From contig CBDCDB010000008.1 of assembly GCA_965215315.1 (NCBI GenBank), forward strand, positions 930,001 through 994,000: a DNA stretch of 64,000 bases. Reading direction: 5' to 3'. The notes under the pieces are model-generated. The model did no database searches, had not been told where the DNA came from, and saw only the letters and a list, made by a program, of their open reading frames with translations. This stretch comes from Truepera sp965215315. Lineage in GTDB: Bacteria > Deinococcota > Deinococci > Deinococcales > Trueperaceae. Both the position numbers and the translations under genes were made by a program. Positions 49,704 through 57,957 of the stretch are shown here, in pieces. The number at the start of each line of letters is the position of its first letter. The stretch's first letter is position 1.

Positions 49704-50774
49704 ATGGCGAAAGAAACTGTAGCAAAAACAACTGAACTGCAACAAGACCCCATGAACCCGCAACGGCGCAAGAGTTTGGAAACGACCCTCACGCAGATCG
49801 AGAAACAGTTTGGTAAAGGGGCCATCATGCGCTTGGGCGACGACCGCACCATGCTCAGCCAAGGGGTCATCTCGACCGGTTCGATGTCGGTTGATTTAGC
49901 ACTAGGCGTGGGCGGTGTCCCCCGTGGCAGGGTGATTGAAGTCTATGGCCCTGAGTCGGGCGGTAAAACCACCCTTTCGTTACACATTATCGCCGAAGCC
50001 CAGAAAGCGGGCGGCGTGGCAGCCTTTGTCGACGCCGAACACGCGCTTGACCCCGGTTACGCCAAAGCTTTAGGCGTCGATACCGAAGAGCTTTTGGTCT
50101 CCCAACCTGATACCGGCGAACAAGCGTTAGAGATTACTGAGCTGTTAGTTCGTTCGGGTGCGGTCGATGTAATTGTCGTTGACTCGGTCGCCGCGCTGGT
50201 CCCCCGCGCTGAAATCGAAGGCGAGATGGGGGACACACATGTGGGTCTACAAGCCCGGCTGATGAGTCAGGCCCTCAGAAAACTGACGGGGGTCCTGAGT
50301 AAAAGCCGTACCACCGCTATTTTCATCAACCAGATCAGAGAGAAGATCGGGGTGATGTATGGCAACCCGGAGACGACGCCGGGAGGTCGGGCGTTGAAGT
50401 TCTACTCGTCGGTCAGGCTGGAAGTCCGGCGTAAAGGCGACGTCAAGTCAGGCACCGATAAGGTGGGCAATCTGACGCGGATCAAAGTCACCAAAAACAA
50501 GGTTGCGCCGCCCTTCAAGGAAGCCGAGGTCGAGATCATGTTCGGGCGGGGCATCGACAAAGTCGGCGACCTGATCAATATTGCCGCTGACCTGGACATC
50601 ATTCAGAAATCGGGCTCGTTTTACAAGTATGACGGGGTGACCATCGGGCAGGGCAAAGAAAAAGCCTCGGCGTATCTGCAAGACCAGCCCGGGCTCATTG
50701 ACACCATTCGGCAACGGGTTGTGGATATTGTGAGCGGGGTAAAGGGTGTTGAGGTTCAGGGTGAGGCGGGATGA
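49704..50774 (+). CDS. recA: Recombinase RecA
   Basis: 356 residues with AGGAGAC before the ATG. Walker A is GPESGGKTTLSLH, Walker B is VDVIVVDSVAALVPRAEIEGEMGD, loop 2 is NQIREKIGVMYGNPETTPGGRALKFYSSVRLEVRR, and the subunit interface motif AFVDAEHALDP is present. No intein. It carries out strand exchange and activates LexA self-cleavage. It follows cinA by 34 bases. The gene contains no CTCGAG. Confidence 0.98.
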   Translation: MAKETVAKTTELQQDPMNPQRRKSLETTLTQIEKQFGKGAIMRLGDDRTMLSQGVISTGSMSVDLALGVGGVPRGRVIEVYGPESGGKTTLSLHIIAEAQKAGGVAAFVDAEHALDPGYAKALGVDTEELLVSQPDTGEQALEITELLVRSGAVDVIVVDSVAALVPRAEIEGEMGDTHVGLQARLMSQALRKLTGVLSKSRTTAIFINQIREKIGVMYGNPETTPGGRALKFYSSVRLEVRRKGDVKSGTDKVGNLTRIKVTKNKVAPPFKEAEVEIMFGRGIDKVGDLINIAADLDIIQKSGSFYKYDGVTIGQGKEKASAYLQDQPGLIDTIRQRVVDIVSGVKGVEVQGEAG

Positions 50775-52441
50775 GCGCGTTTGTAGTCGTTTTGCTCCTC
50801 GTTCTGGGGCTCGCCATCGGCGGCGCACTCGGATTTTTGCTGCGGCAACGGCGCGATACGGAGCTGTTGGTACGCGCTCAAGCCGAAGCTGATACGCTTC
50901 GGCGTAGCGCTCAGGACGAAGCGCAGCGCGTGTTACAAGGAGCGCAGCAGCAGCGCGACGAGCTGTTACAGGGGGCGCAGGCACGGCTCGAGGACGACGC
51001 TGCCCGTGCCCGAAACGCTCTGCAAGCCGACCTGACCCGCGAACGGCAGACGGTTGAGCTGGAGCTTTCCCGCGTCCAAAACGAAGCCGAACGCGAAGGC
51101 AACCGTATCCGCGAAGCAAGGGACGAACTCCGCCGCGACCGCGAACGCCTCGACCTGACCGAAGAACGCCTGACCCGGCGCGGCGAACAGCAGGACTCGA
51201 GGGCACTCAAACTCGACGACGTTGAAACACACCTTGATGAACGCTCAGATGCGCTCAAAGCGCAAAACGCCGAATTAGAAGACCAACGCCGCGAGATTGA
51301 AACCAAACTTTACGAAGTTGCCCAGCTGACCCGCGAAGGCGCAACTGAGATCATCATGAATCAGCTCAGCAGCGAGTTGGAACGCGAAAAAGCCGTACTG
51401 ATCCGCGCCGAACTCGATAAGGCCGACGCCGAGGCCAAGCGCAAAAGTACCAACATCATCGCGCAGGCGATTCAGCGGAGCGCGAGCGAAGTCTCGGCGG
51501 CGATCAGCGTCTCGGTCGTGCCGATCCCCTCGGACGCGATGAAAGGCCGGATTATCGGACGTGAGGGGCGCAACATCCGGGCGTTCGAGTCGCTGACCGG
51601 CGTCGATCTGATTATCGACGACACACCTGAAGCCGTCCTGCTCAGTTCGTTCAACCCGATTCGCCGCGAGGTCGCCAAACTCGCCTTGACCGAACTCGTC
51701 ACCGACGGACGCATCCACCCCGCCCGCATCGAAGAAACCGTCCATAAGGCGCAAAACGATATGCAGAGCTATATCCGTGAACGCGGCGACGAGGCCGCTT
51801 TAGAGGCCAACGTCGTCGGCCTCAAACCGGGGATGTTGCAACTTTTAGGCCGGATGCACTTTCGCACCTCGTATGGGCAGAACGTCCTCAAACACTCCGT
51901 CCAGGTCGCGCATATGACCGGGATTATCGCCGCTGAAATTGGGTTGGACGAAGGGCTAGCGAGGCGCGCCGGACTTCTGCATGACATCGGCAAATCCATC
52001 GACCGTGAGATCGAAGGCACGCACACCGAAATCGGCGCGAACTTGGCGCGGCGTTTCGGCGAACCCAAAGAGGTGTTGGACGCGATTGCCAACCACCACG
52101 AGCTGGAACTCTCCGAGACGCTCTATCCGATTATCGTTTCCGCCGCCGACGCCATCAGCGCAGCGCGTCCGGGGGCAAGGCGCGAGAGTTTGGAAAGCTA
52201 TTTGAAACGGCTCGAGGGTTTAGAAACCATCGCCACGAGTTTTCCGGGTGTCGAGAAGTCTTACGCCATTCAAGCAGGCCGCGAAATCCGCATCATCGTC
52301 GAACCTGAAAAAGTTGACGACGCCTCAGCCGTGTTACTGGCCCGCGACATCGCCAACCGCATCGAGCAGGATATGGAGTATCCAGGGCAGGTGCAGGTAA
52401 CGGTCGTCCGGGAATCGAGGGCTGTGCAGTACGCGAGATAG
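50771..52441 (+). CDS. rny: Ribonuclease Y
   Basis: 556 residues. An N-terminal membrane anchor (residues 3-23, FVVVLLLVLGLAIGGALGFLL) is followed by a long coiled coil to about 200, a KH domain (GRIIGREGRNIRAFESLTGVDLIID), and an HD domain with HSVQVAHMTGIIAAEIGL, RRAGLLHDIGKSIDREIEGTHTEIG and ANHHELE as metal ligands. It starts mRNA decay at the membrane. Its ATG overlaps the recA stop (ATGA). Confidence 0.96.
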   Translation: MSAFVVVLLLVLGLAIGGALGFLLRQRRDTELLVRAQAEADTLRRSAQDEAQRVLQGAQQQRDELLQGAQARLEDDAARARNALQADLTRERQTVELELSRVQNEAEREGNRIREARDELRRDRERLDLTEERLTRRGEQQDSRALKLDDVETHLDERSDALKAQNAELEDQRREIETKLYEVAQLTREGATEIIMNQLSSELEREKAVLIRAELDKADAEAKRKSTNIIAQAIQRSASEVSAAISVSVVPIPSDAMKGRIIGREGRNIRAFESLTGVDLIIDDTPEAVLLSSFNPIRREVAKLALTELVTDGRIHPARIEETVHKAQNDMQSYIRERGDEAALEANVVGLKPGMLQLLGRMHFRTSYGQNVLKHSVQVAHMTGIIAAEIGLDEGLARRAGLLHDIGKSIDREIEGTHTEIGANLARRFGEPKEVLDAIANHHELELSETLYPIIVSAADAISAARPGARRESLESYLKRLEGLETIATSFPGVEKSYAIQAGREIRIIVEPEKVDDASAVLLARDIANRIEQDMEYPGQVQVTVVRESRAVQYAR

Positions 52442-52473
52442 TTAAAGTTGAGAGGTTAGAGCTGAGAAATAGA

Positions 52474-52509
52474 ACGGCGTCCGCTACTCCAGCAGACGTC
52501 GTTTTTTTA
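52474..52509 (+). terminator. Terminator of the cinA-recA-rny unit
   Basis: A 12-position stem (ACGGCGTCCGCT with AGCAGACGTCGT; one G-T and one mismatch), a 5-base loop and a run of seven T. It follows rny by about 30 bases. Confidence 0.85.
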
Positions 52510-52932
52510 TACTGGCGTCATGCCCAAACAAACTTTTACGGCGCTGAGTGAACGGCTTTACGCGGACGAGGACGTTCTCGGCGTATTTCTGAGCGGTTCG
52601 CGCGGCAAAGGGTTTCACACGGACTTGTCGGATTACGACGTTTATATCGTGGTACAAGACGCCGCCGTAAACCGCGCCAAACAGCGCTATCCTTTTCGTT
52701 ACAGCGTAGACATAGACTACATCGTGGTCAGCTTGACCGAGTTTCGTGCTTACGCTGAGTGGGGCTCGAGCCATCACTGGGACCGTTATTCGTTCGCCCA
52801 CGTCAACGTCCTTGTTGAACGTAAAAACGGGGAGATTCAGAAGCTGGTTGGGCAAAAGGGTCAAATCCCTGCCGAATACCGCACAGCTACACTCCGCAGC
52901 ACTCTAGACGCTTACCTACAGCGCTTTGCGTA

Positions 52933-53885
52933 ATCACTGATAGCGTAGGTTATAGCCGGAATGACCGAACCAGCCAAGGATGTCTTGCAAGGAGATGGTT
53001 TTCAGGGCAGCGGCAATGGCTTGATCGAGGGCGTCTCGAGCTCGTGCCTGGCTCGCTTTGACGAAGGTCTTGATTTTAGAAAGCGCTTCTTCGATGGGGT
53101 TCAGGTCCGGTGAGTAAGGTGGCAGGAAAAGCAGCGAGCAGCCTTTGGAAGCCAGCAATTCGGCGACCCTATCGCCTTTATGGATACGGTGGTTGTCAAG
53201 CACAACGATCTGACCTGGGGTAAGGGTAGGTACAAGCATCTGCTCGACATAGGTCTCGAACGCAAGGCCGTCAACGCTGCCCTGAAGTGTCATAGGAGCT
53301 TGCAGTCCGTTAAGGGAAAGGGTGGCGATGAGGCTGGTATTCTCACCCCGGTTACGGGGCACTTGGTTGTAAGCGCGTTCCCCCTTCGGAGCACGGGCGT
53401 AGAGAGGTGTCATAGCAAAGTTAAAGCCGCTCTCATCGACAAAGACGACTTTGCCTGGGTCAACACAGAACACTTTAGCCAGCCAGCGCAAGCGTTGCCC
53501 TTCGTCACGTTCACTCGCTCCCAACGTCTTTTTTTCTCGATAGATCAGCACGCTGCATCGTGCGGCACATGGCTACGATGCTGACCTTGACGCCCTGCTG
53601 TTCTTCCCAGAGTTCGCAGTGTCTGGCCAGGGTGACCTGGTTATGCTGTCTGACTTGTTCGCTTAGCAGCTCATACGCTTCGGCTGGAATTAACGCGCTG
53701 CGGCCCGGTGGTGCCTTGGCTGCCAGCTCCCCGTGAGCGGCTGAGGTAACGCCGCACCGTCGCCACGCCTACCTTGAAGCGCGCTGCAACGTCCTGATGC
53801 TTCTGCCCTTCCGCTACCGCTTCGACAATTCGTTCGCGTAAGTCGAGTGAGTATGCCATGCTCCACTATGACGCTATATCAAAGC
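52933..53885. mobile_element. IS630-family element, second copy (different subgroup)
   Basis: About 953 bases between TA at 52931-52932 and TA at 53886-53887. The ends share TGATA(TA)GCGT as imperfect inverted repeats, with the outermost 4-5 bases unmatched, so the exact ends are less certain than for the first copy. Its transposase is only distantly related to that of 13213-14319. The inferred target is a palindrome centred on TA. Confidence 0.65.
52934..53859 (-). pseudogene. IS630-family transposase, frameshifted
   Basis: The first frame (53859 downward) has the HTH region MAYSLDLRERIVEAVAEGQKHQ and VGVATVRRYLSR. After an indel near 53735, AAKAPPGRSALIPAEAYELLSEQV continues in another frame to RKKDVGSE. 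At an A7 run near 53530 a -1 shift enters EKKTLGASERDEGQRLRW with VVFVDESGFNFAM, VVLDNHRIHKGD and SPDLNPIEEALSKIK as the DDE residues. The A7 site may be programmed, but the first indel has no slippery run, so the gene is probably inactive. Confidence 0.8.
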
Positions 53886-54262
53886 TAGCGCAAATCGCTG
53901 TAAACGCAGTTTACCGTTCTTTCAAATGTCTTAAGCGGCAAGACGAACTTGGGGCGCGGCTCGAGGCCGCCGTAAGTATCTCTTTTTTGCTCGAGTTCTT
54001 GTTCGCTTTAGAAAGCAGGCACGCGCCGTTTGCCGGGTATTTAGAACGAGAATTACAAACCTATCCGCTCTACACGCTACCGCTGCCGGTTGCTGAACTG
54101 CTGTCCTACATAAGCCGCGTATTAAACGCCGAAGTCGAAGCGCAAAAGAGCTTGCTCTATCACGTTGATAAACTCGGACACGCGGAAGGCTTGGCTGACG
54201 TTTTTACGGGCTGGGGTAAAGCGTATCCGTGGCTGCTCGAGTTTTCACTCTAAAAACATAAA

Positions 54263-54391
54263 ATGAGACGTCGCACTTTCAGCTTTTTACGTTTGGTACG
54301 TTGCTCCGCACTGATATTATTGTGTATACTCCCCTTTGGCACTCTGCTCGCCTTAGGCAGCTTTTTGTGTGACATTTTGGGAAGCTTGTGA
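54263..54391 (+). CDS. Possible small membrane protein
   Basis: 42 codons reading MRRRTFSFLRLVRCSALILL, CILPFGTLLALGSFLCDILG, a positively charged start followed by about 25 hydrophobic residues. It has no clear ribosome site and I know no family. It could be a real small protein or a chance frame in the prs upstream region. Confidence 0.3.
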   Translation: MRRRTFSFLRLVRCSALILLCILPFGTLLALGSFLCDILGSL

Positions 54392-54449
54392 GGTCAGCCT
54401 TGGTTTACCCCCTAACTATACTGAACGGCACCATCCGTGAGGCCGCTCG

Positions 54450-55391
54450 GTGATTGGTGACGAAGTACGCATCTTTTGCGGAAGTGCGACACCAGACCTT
54501 GCGGCGGCAGTCGCAGAACACCTCGGCGGCGAGCTTTCCAAGGGCTGGGCGACCAGTTTTCCCGACGGTGAAACGCGCGTTTTAGTCGATGAATCGGTTC
54601 GCGGCGCAGACTGTTACATCGTGCAGTCGACGTGTTCGCCGGTCAACCATAACCTGATGGAACTTCTTGTTTTTGTTGACGCGCTCCGGCGGGCTTCGGC
54701 GTGGCGAATCAATGCGGTCATACCGTACTTTGGTTACGCCCGTCAGGACAAAAAGATTCAACCGCGAGAGCCGATTACCGGCAAGTTGGTAGCGAATTTG
54801 CTCGAGAAAGCAGGCGTCGACCGCGTCATCTCCGTTGACCTCCACGCCGGTCAGGTTCAAGGCTTTTTCGATGTGCCGGTCGATCACCTCACTGCCCTCG
54901 GGATTATGGGGGCGCACTTGGAAAAACAAGACCTGAGCAACACCGTTGTCGTCTCGCCGGACGTGGGCCGCGCGACCGAAGCGCGGCGGCTTGCCAATCA
55001 TCTGGGTCTACCTATTGCCATTTTGTACAAGCGCCGTAACAGTCCCACCGAAACGAGTCTCACCCACGTGATCGGCGACGTTGAAGGAATGCGCCCGATT
55101 ATTGCCGACGACATGATTTCAACTGCCGGGACGATCAAGATGGCTGTTGACGCGCTGTTAGAACTCGGCGCGAAGCCCGACGTGCGGGTCGTCGCCACAC
55201 ACCCCGTTTTTACCCCACCCGCCCTAGAACGTCTCGCCCACCCAGCCATCAGCGAAGTTCATGTAACCGATACGGTGCCGTACCAAGGCGACCTTGCCAA
55301 AGTCAAAGTTCTGTCCGTTGCCGGACTGATTGCCAGCGCCATCCGAAACGTTCACGATAATACCTCGGTCAGTTCGCTCTTTCCCGTTTAG
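54450..55391 (+). CDS. prs: Ribose-phosphate pyrophosphokinase
   Basis: 313 residues from GTG 54450. Motifs are FPDGETRVLVDESVRGADCYIVQST, NAVIPYFGYARQDKKIQPREPITGKLVANLLE (ATP loop), VSVDLHAGQVQGFF-like VISVDLHAGQVQGFFDVPVDHL, VVSPDVGRATEARRLA, and the PRPP loop IIADDMISTAGT. It makes PRPP for nucleotides, His and Trp. A TATACT box sits about 30 bases before the start. The order prs-rplY-pth is a common bacterial operon. Confidence 0.96.
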   Translation: MIGDEVRIFCGSATPDLAAAVAEHLGGELSKGWATSFPDGETRVLVDESVRGADCYIVQSTCSPVNHNLMELLVFVDALRRASAWRINAVIPYFGYARQDKKIQPREPITGKLVANLLEKAGVDRVISVDLHAGQVQGFFDVPVDHLTALGIMGAHLEKQDLSNTVVVSPDVGRATEARRLANHLGLPIAILYKRRNSPTETSLTHVIGDVEGMRPIIADDMISTAGTIKMAVDALLELGAKPDVRVVATHPVFTPPALERLAHPAISEVHVTDTVPYQGDLAKVKVLSVAGLIASAIRNVHDNTSVSSLFPV

Positions 55392-55418
55392 ACCAGTTTA
55401 GCCCAGTAGGAGAACATT

Positions 55419-56060
55419 ATGAGAATATCCGCCCAGAAACGTACCCCCGGAAACGCCACCGACCTGATCAAGGCGGGCCGTTTACCCGGTGTGGTTTACA
55501 ACAAAGAGACCAATATACCGGTCAGCTTGGAGCTGCGCGAGTTCGATAAAGCGTTCCGCAGCCAGGGCACCTCGAACGTGATCAATCTGGACATCGACGG
55601 CGACGAACACGACGTTTTGGTTCGGGCCGTGCAGATGGACAAGCGCCGCCGCCAGCCGATCCACATCGACTTCTTTGCGGTATCGGCAAACCAGCCCGTC
55701 GAGGTTGCCGTGCCGTTTGATTTCGTCGGCACCGCCCTCGGTACTAAAGAGGGTGGTCAGACCGACATTCAGCGCCGCGAGTTGCGGATTCGTGTGTTGC
55801 CGAGGTTTATTCCTAAAGAGCACCTCGAGGTCGATATCAGTGCGTTGGCGATTGGCGACGCACTGCACCTGAGCGACGTCATCGGTCAGCTTCCTCCCCA
55901 AGCCGAGGCGTTAGACGACCCCGAAGAGACCATCATCGCCATCTTGCCGCCGCGCGTTGAAGAACCCGCCGAGCCGGTCGAGACTGAAGCCGCCGAACCC
56001 GAAGTCATCGGTGAAGAAGGCGAAAATGACGGCGAGGCGGAGACTGACGCTGCCGAGTAA
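55419..56060 (+). CDS. rplY: Ribosomal protein L25 (TL5/CTC form)
   Basis: 213 residues, the two-domain CTC/TL5 type. The N-terminal 5S-rRNA-binding domain has GNATDLIKAGRLPGVVYNKETNIPVSLELREFDKAFRSQGTSNVINLDIDG. The C-terminal TL5 domain follows from PVEVAVPFDFVGTALGTKEGGQT. The tail is strongly acidic (Glu/Ala-rich, residues 185-213). It binds 5S rRNA in the large subunit. It is preceded by AGGAG and lies 27 bases after prs. Confidence 0.95.
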   Translation: MRISAQKRTPGNATDLIKAGRLPGVVYNKETNIPVSLELREFDKAFRSQGTSNVINLDIDGDEHDVLVRAVQMDKRRRQPIHIDFFAVSANQPVEVAVPFDFVGTALGTKEGGQTDIQRRELRIRVLPRFIPKEHLEVDISALAIGDALHLSDVIGQLPPQAEALDDPEETIIAILPPRVEEPAEPVETEAAEPEVIGEEGENDGEAETDAAE

Positions 56061-56079
56061 TCCCCCTAGCGACTCGCCT

Positions 56080-56661
56080 GTGGAAATCCCTGCAGAGCGC
56101 CCCGTAAAGCTTCTAGTCGGGCTCGGCAATCCCGGCCCGCAGTACTCGAGAACCCGGCACAACGCCGGGTTTCTTGTGCTTGACGAACTCGCACGCCGTC
56201 AGGGATTAGTCTTTCGCAAGGGCAAAAATGCAGAAGACGTAAAGTGGGGCAACGTAATGCTGCTGAAGCCTATGAAGTTTATGAACGCCTCAGGCGCGGG
56301 GGTGCAGGCAGCGTTGACCCGACTCCGTCTCTCCCCTGCTGAACTGCTCATCATTCACGACGACCTCGATCTGCCTTTGGGTCGGCTCCGGCTACGAACG
56401 GGCGGTAGCGCAGGCGGGCAACGCGGCGTCGCCGATACGGTTCGCCGGATTGGGCCGGAGTTTACGCGGCTTAAAGTCGGTATCTCGAGGCCGCCCCCCG
56501 GTTGGAAGGTTGAAAACTGGGTGCTGAGCCGGTTTGGAGAGGCCGAGCAACCGTTGCTGCAGAAAGTTATCGAGAGCGCTGCCGACGCCGCCGAGCTAGT
56601 TCTTGAAAAGGGGCAAGAAGCTGCGATGGCCCATTTTAACGGGCTCGACTTACGCGAATAA
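56080..56661 (+). CDS. pth: Peptidyl-tRNA hydrolase
   Basis: 193 residues from GTG 56080, 19 bases after rplY; a longer frame overlaps rplY without similarity. Motifs are VKLLVGLGNPGPQYSRTRHNAGFLVLDELA with the catalytic His (RHNAGF), LLKPMKFMNASGAGVQA with Asn, LLIIHDDLDLPLGRLRLRTGGSAGGQRGV with Asp, and KVGISRPP. It frees stalled peptidyl-tRNAs. Complete. Confidence 0.96.
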   Translation: MEIPAERPVKLLVGLGNPGPQYSRTRHNAGFLVLDELARRQGLVFRKGKNAEDVKWGNVMLLKPMKFMNASGAGVQAALTRLRLSPAELLIIHDDLDLPLGRLRLRTGGSAGGQRGVADTVRRIGPEFTRLKVGISRPPPGWKVENWVLSRFGEAEQPLLQKVIESAADAAELVLEKGQEAAMAHFNGLDLRE

Positions 56662-57070
56662 GCACGTAAGTTTTACCTTCAGCCGGTGGAGTTGACCTTC
56701 TGGCATTTTTACAGGAGGCCGGTACAGACGTCGTTTGAAATATGTGTGTTGATGGGCAAAACTCGAGCCTGTTTTTAACTAAACGCCGTTTGTTCAACGT
56801 TCAAAGAATATAGCGATTATCACACCTACTGAGCGCGAAGCTCGCAGCTATAGCACTTAAGCGGTTGAAGGCTACCTTTATCACCATAGAATGTACGTGC
56901 TAGACAGTTCAGATGAATGTGGAGGCGTCTGTTCCCAGATGATACCTGCTATAGTGTACGAAGTTCTCCGCAGGAACAACGATCATTTTCACAGAGCGGC
57001 TCAAACCAGCTGATACTTGCTATACTGTCAACCGCGCTTAAATCTTCTTACAAGTTTCGTAGCCTTCTTA
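56662..57070. repeat. Spacer with dispersed repeat copies C and D
   Basis: Copy C (about 56890-56960) has ATGTACGTGCTAGACAG, a gap, then CAGATGATACCTGCTATAGTGT. Copy D (about 56990-57030) has CAGAGCGGCTCAAACCAGC followed by TGATACTTGCTATACTGTC. Both share the core CAG(C/A)TGATAC(C/T)TGCTATA with copy A. The last box is TGCTATACT, an extended -10-like sequence. No gene was recognised in this spacer. Confidence 0.7.
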
Positions 57071-57900
57071 GAAGCCATCTCAAAAACGAATAGTCAGCTG
57101 CATAGCTGTTAGAACGGTGGTATGGAACTCACCGATGAACAGTGGGAAGTACTAGGGCCGCTCATTCCCGAACCAGCTCGACGCAAAGATGGCAAAGGCC
57201 GTCCCAGACGAGAACCACGAGCGATACTTAAGGGCATCTGCTGGATATTACGAACGGGCGCACAGTGGGCTGATTTACCCGAGCGCTATCCGCCCTATCA
57301 GACGTGCCATCGGCGCTTTCAAGAATGGGAGAGAAACGGCGTGTTGCGGCAGATTCTAGAGACTTTAGCGCATGACCCCCTGCAGCGGGGCAAACTCGAC
57401 TTGTCGGAATGCTTTATCGACGGTACCTTTGTGGCTGCGAAAAAAGGGGGTCAGCAGTTGGTAAGACTAAACGGGGTAAGGGTAGCAAAGTCATGGCGGT
57501 ATCGGACGCTGGTGGTACTTGCCTCGCCCTGCACGTTACGTCTGCTAGCCCACATGAGGTCCGGTTGGTACACGCGACTCTCGCATCTCGACACGTCAGC
57601 GGCAAACCCGACAAGTTAATCGGTGACAAAGCGTATGACAGTGATCCGCTTGACGCTGAACTCGCCGAAGCAGGTGTTGAAATGATTGCGCCTCACCGAA
57701 GAAACCGTAAAAAAGCCAAGACGCAAGATGGACGTAAACTGAGGCGCTACAAACGGCGCTGGAAGATTGAACGGCTATTCGCCCACCTCGGCAACTTTCG
57801 CCGTCTGGTCGTTCGCTATGAACATCACTCCCTAAACTTCTTGGCCTTCCTGCATCTCGGCTGCATCAAATTACTGCTTAGGCGTTTTTGAGATGGCTTC
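57071..57900. mobile_element. IS5-family element (IS427-like), apparently intact
   Basis: 830 bases with 18-base perfect inverted repeats (GAAGCCATCTCAAAAACG), flanked by TA at 57069-57070 and 57901-57902. Length, repeats and the two-frame transposase match the IS427 group of IS5. No CTCGAG occurs inside, unlike in surrounding DNA, so it is probably a recent arrival. Confidence 0.88.
57122..57891 (+). CDS. IS5-type transposase made by -1 frameshifting
   Basis: Frame 0 (57122-57619) starts MELTDEQWEVLGPLIPEPARRKDGKGRPRREPRAILKGICWILRTGAQWADLPERYPP and carries the first Asp in SECFIDGTFVAAKKGG. The A6G5 run at 57440-57450 allows a -1 shift into AVGKTKRGKGSKVMAV, then LIGDKAYDSDPLDAEL (second Asp) and RWKIERLFAHLGNFRRLVVRYE (catalytic Glu in the Y-x2-R-x3-E-like block). 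The fused protein is about 257 residues. All catalytic residues are present and no other break was seen. Confidence 0.87.
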
Positions 57901-57957
57901 TAGTCTCTCTGTTTACGTCCAGCGAGACAAACCCTGAGCAACCTGCACTAGCAATGC

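Larger units (their letters stand above)
52520..54253 (+). pseudogene. Nucleotidyltransferase-domain gene split by an IS630 element
   Basis: The first part (52520-52930) has LGVFLSGSRGKGFHTDLSDYDVYIVVQ, a GS...DxD nucleotidyltransferase motif, and reads to LDAYLQRFA. The second part resumes after the element with AQIAVNAVYRSFKCLKRQDELGARLEAAVSISFLLEFLFALESRHAPFAGYLERELQTYPL, matching the usual C-terminal domain of this family. Simple removal of the element with one TA leaves a one-base mismatch of frames and a TAG at the join. The gene therefore either carries a further indel or the element left unclean ends. Substrate unknown. Confidence 0.72.
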
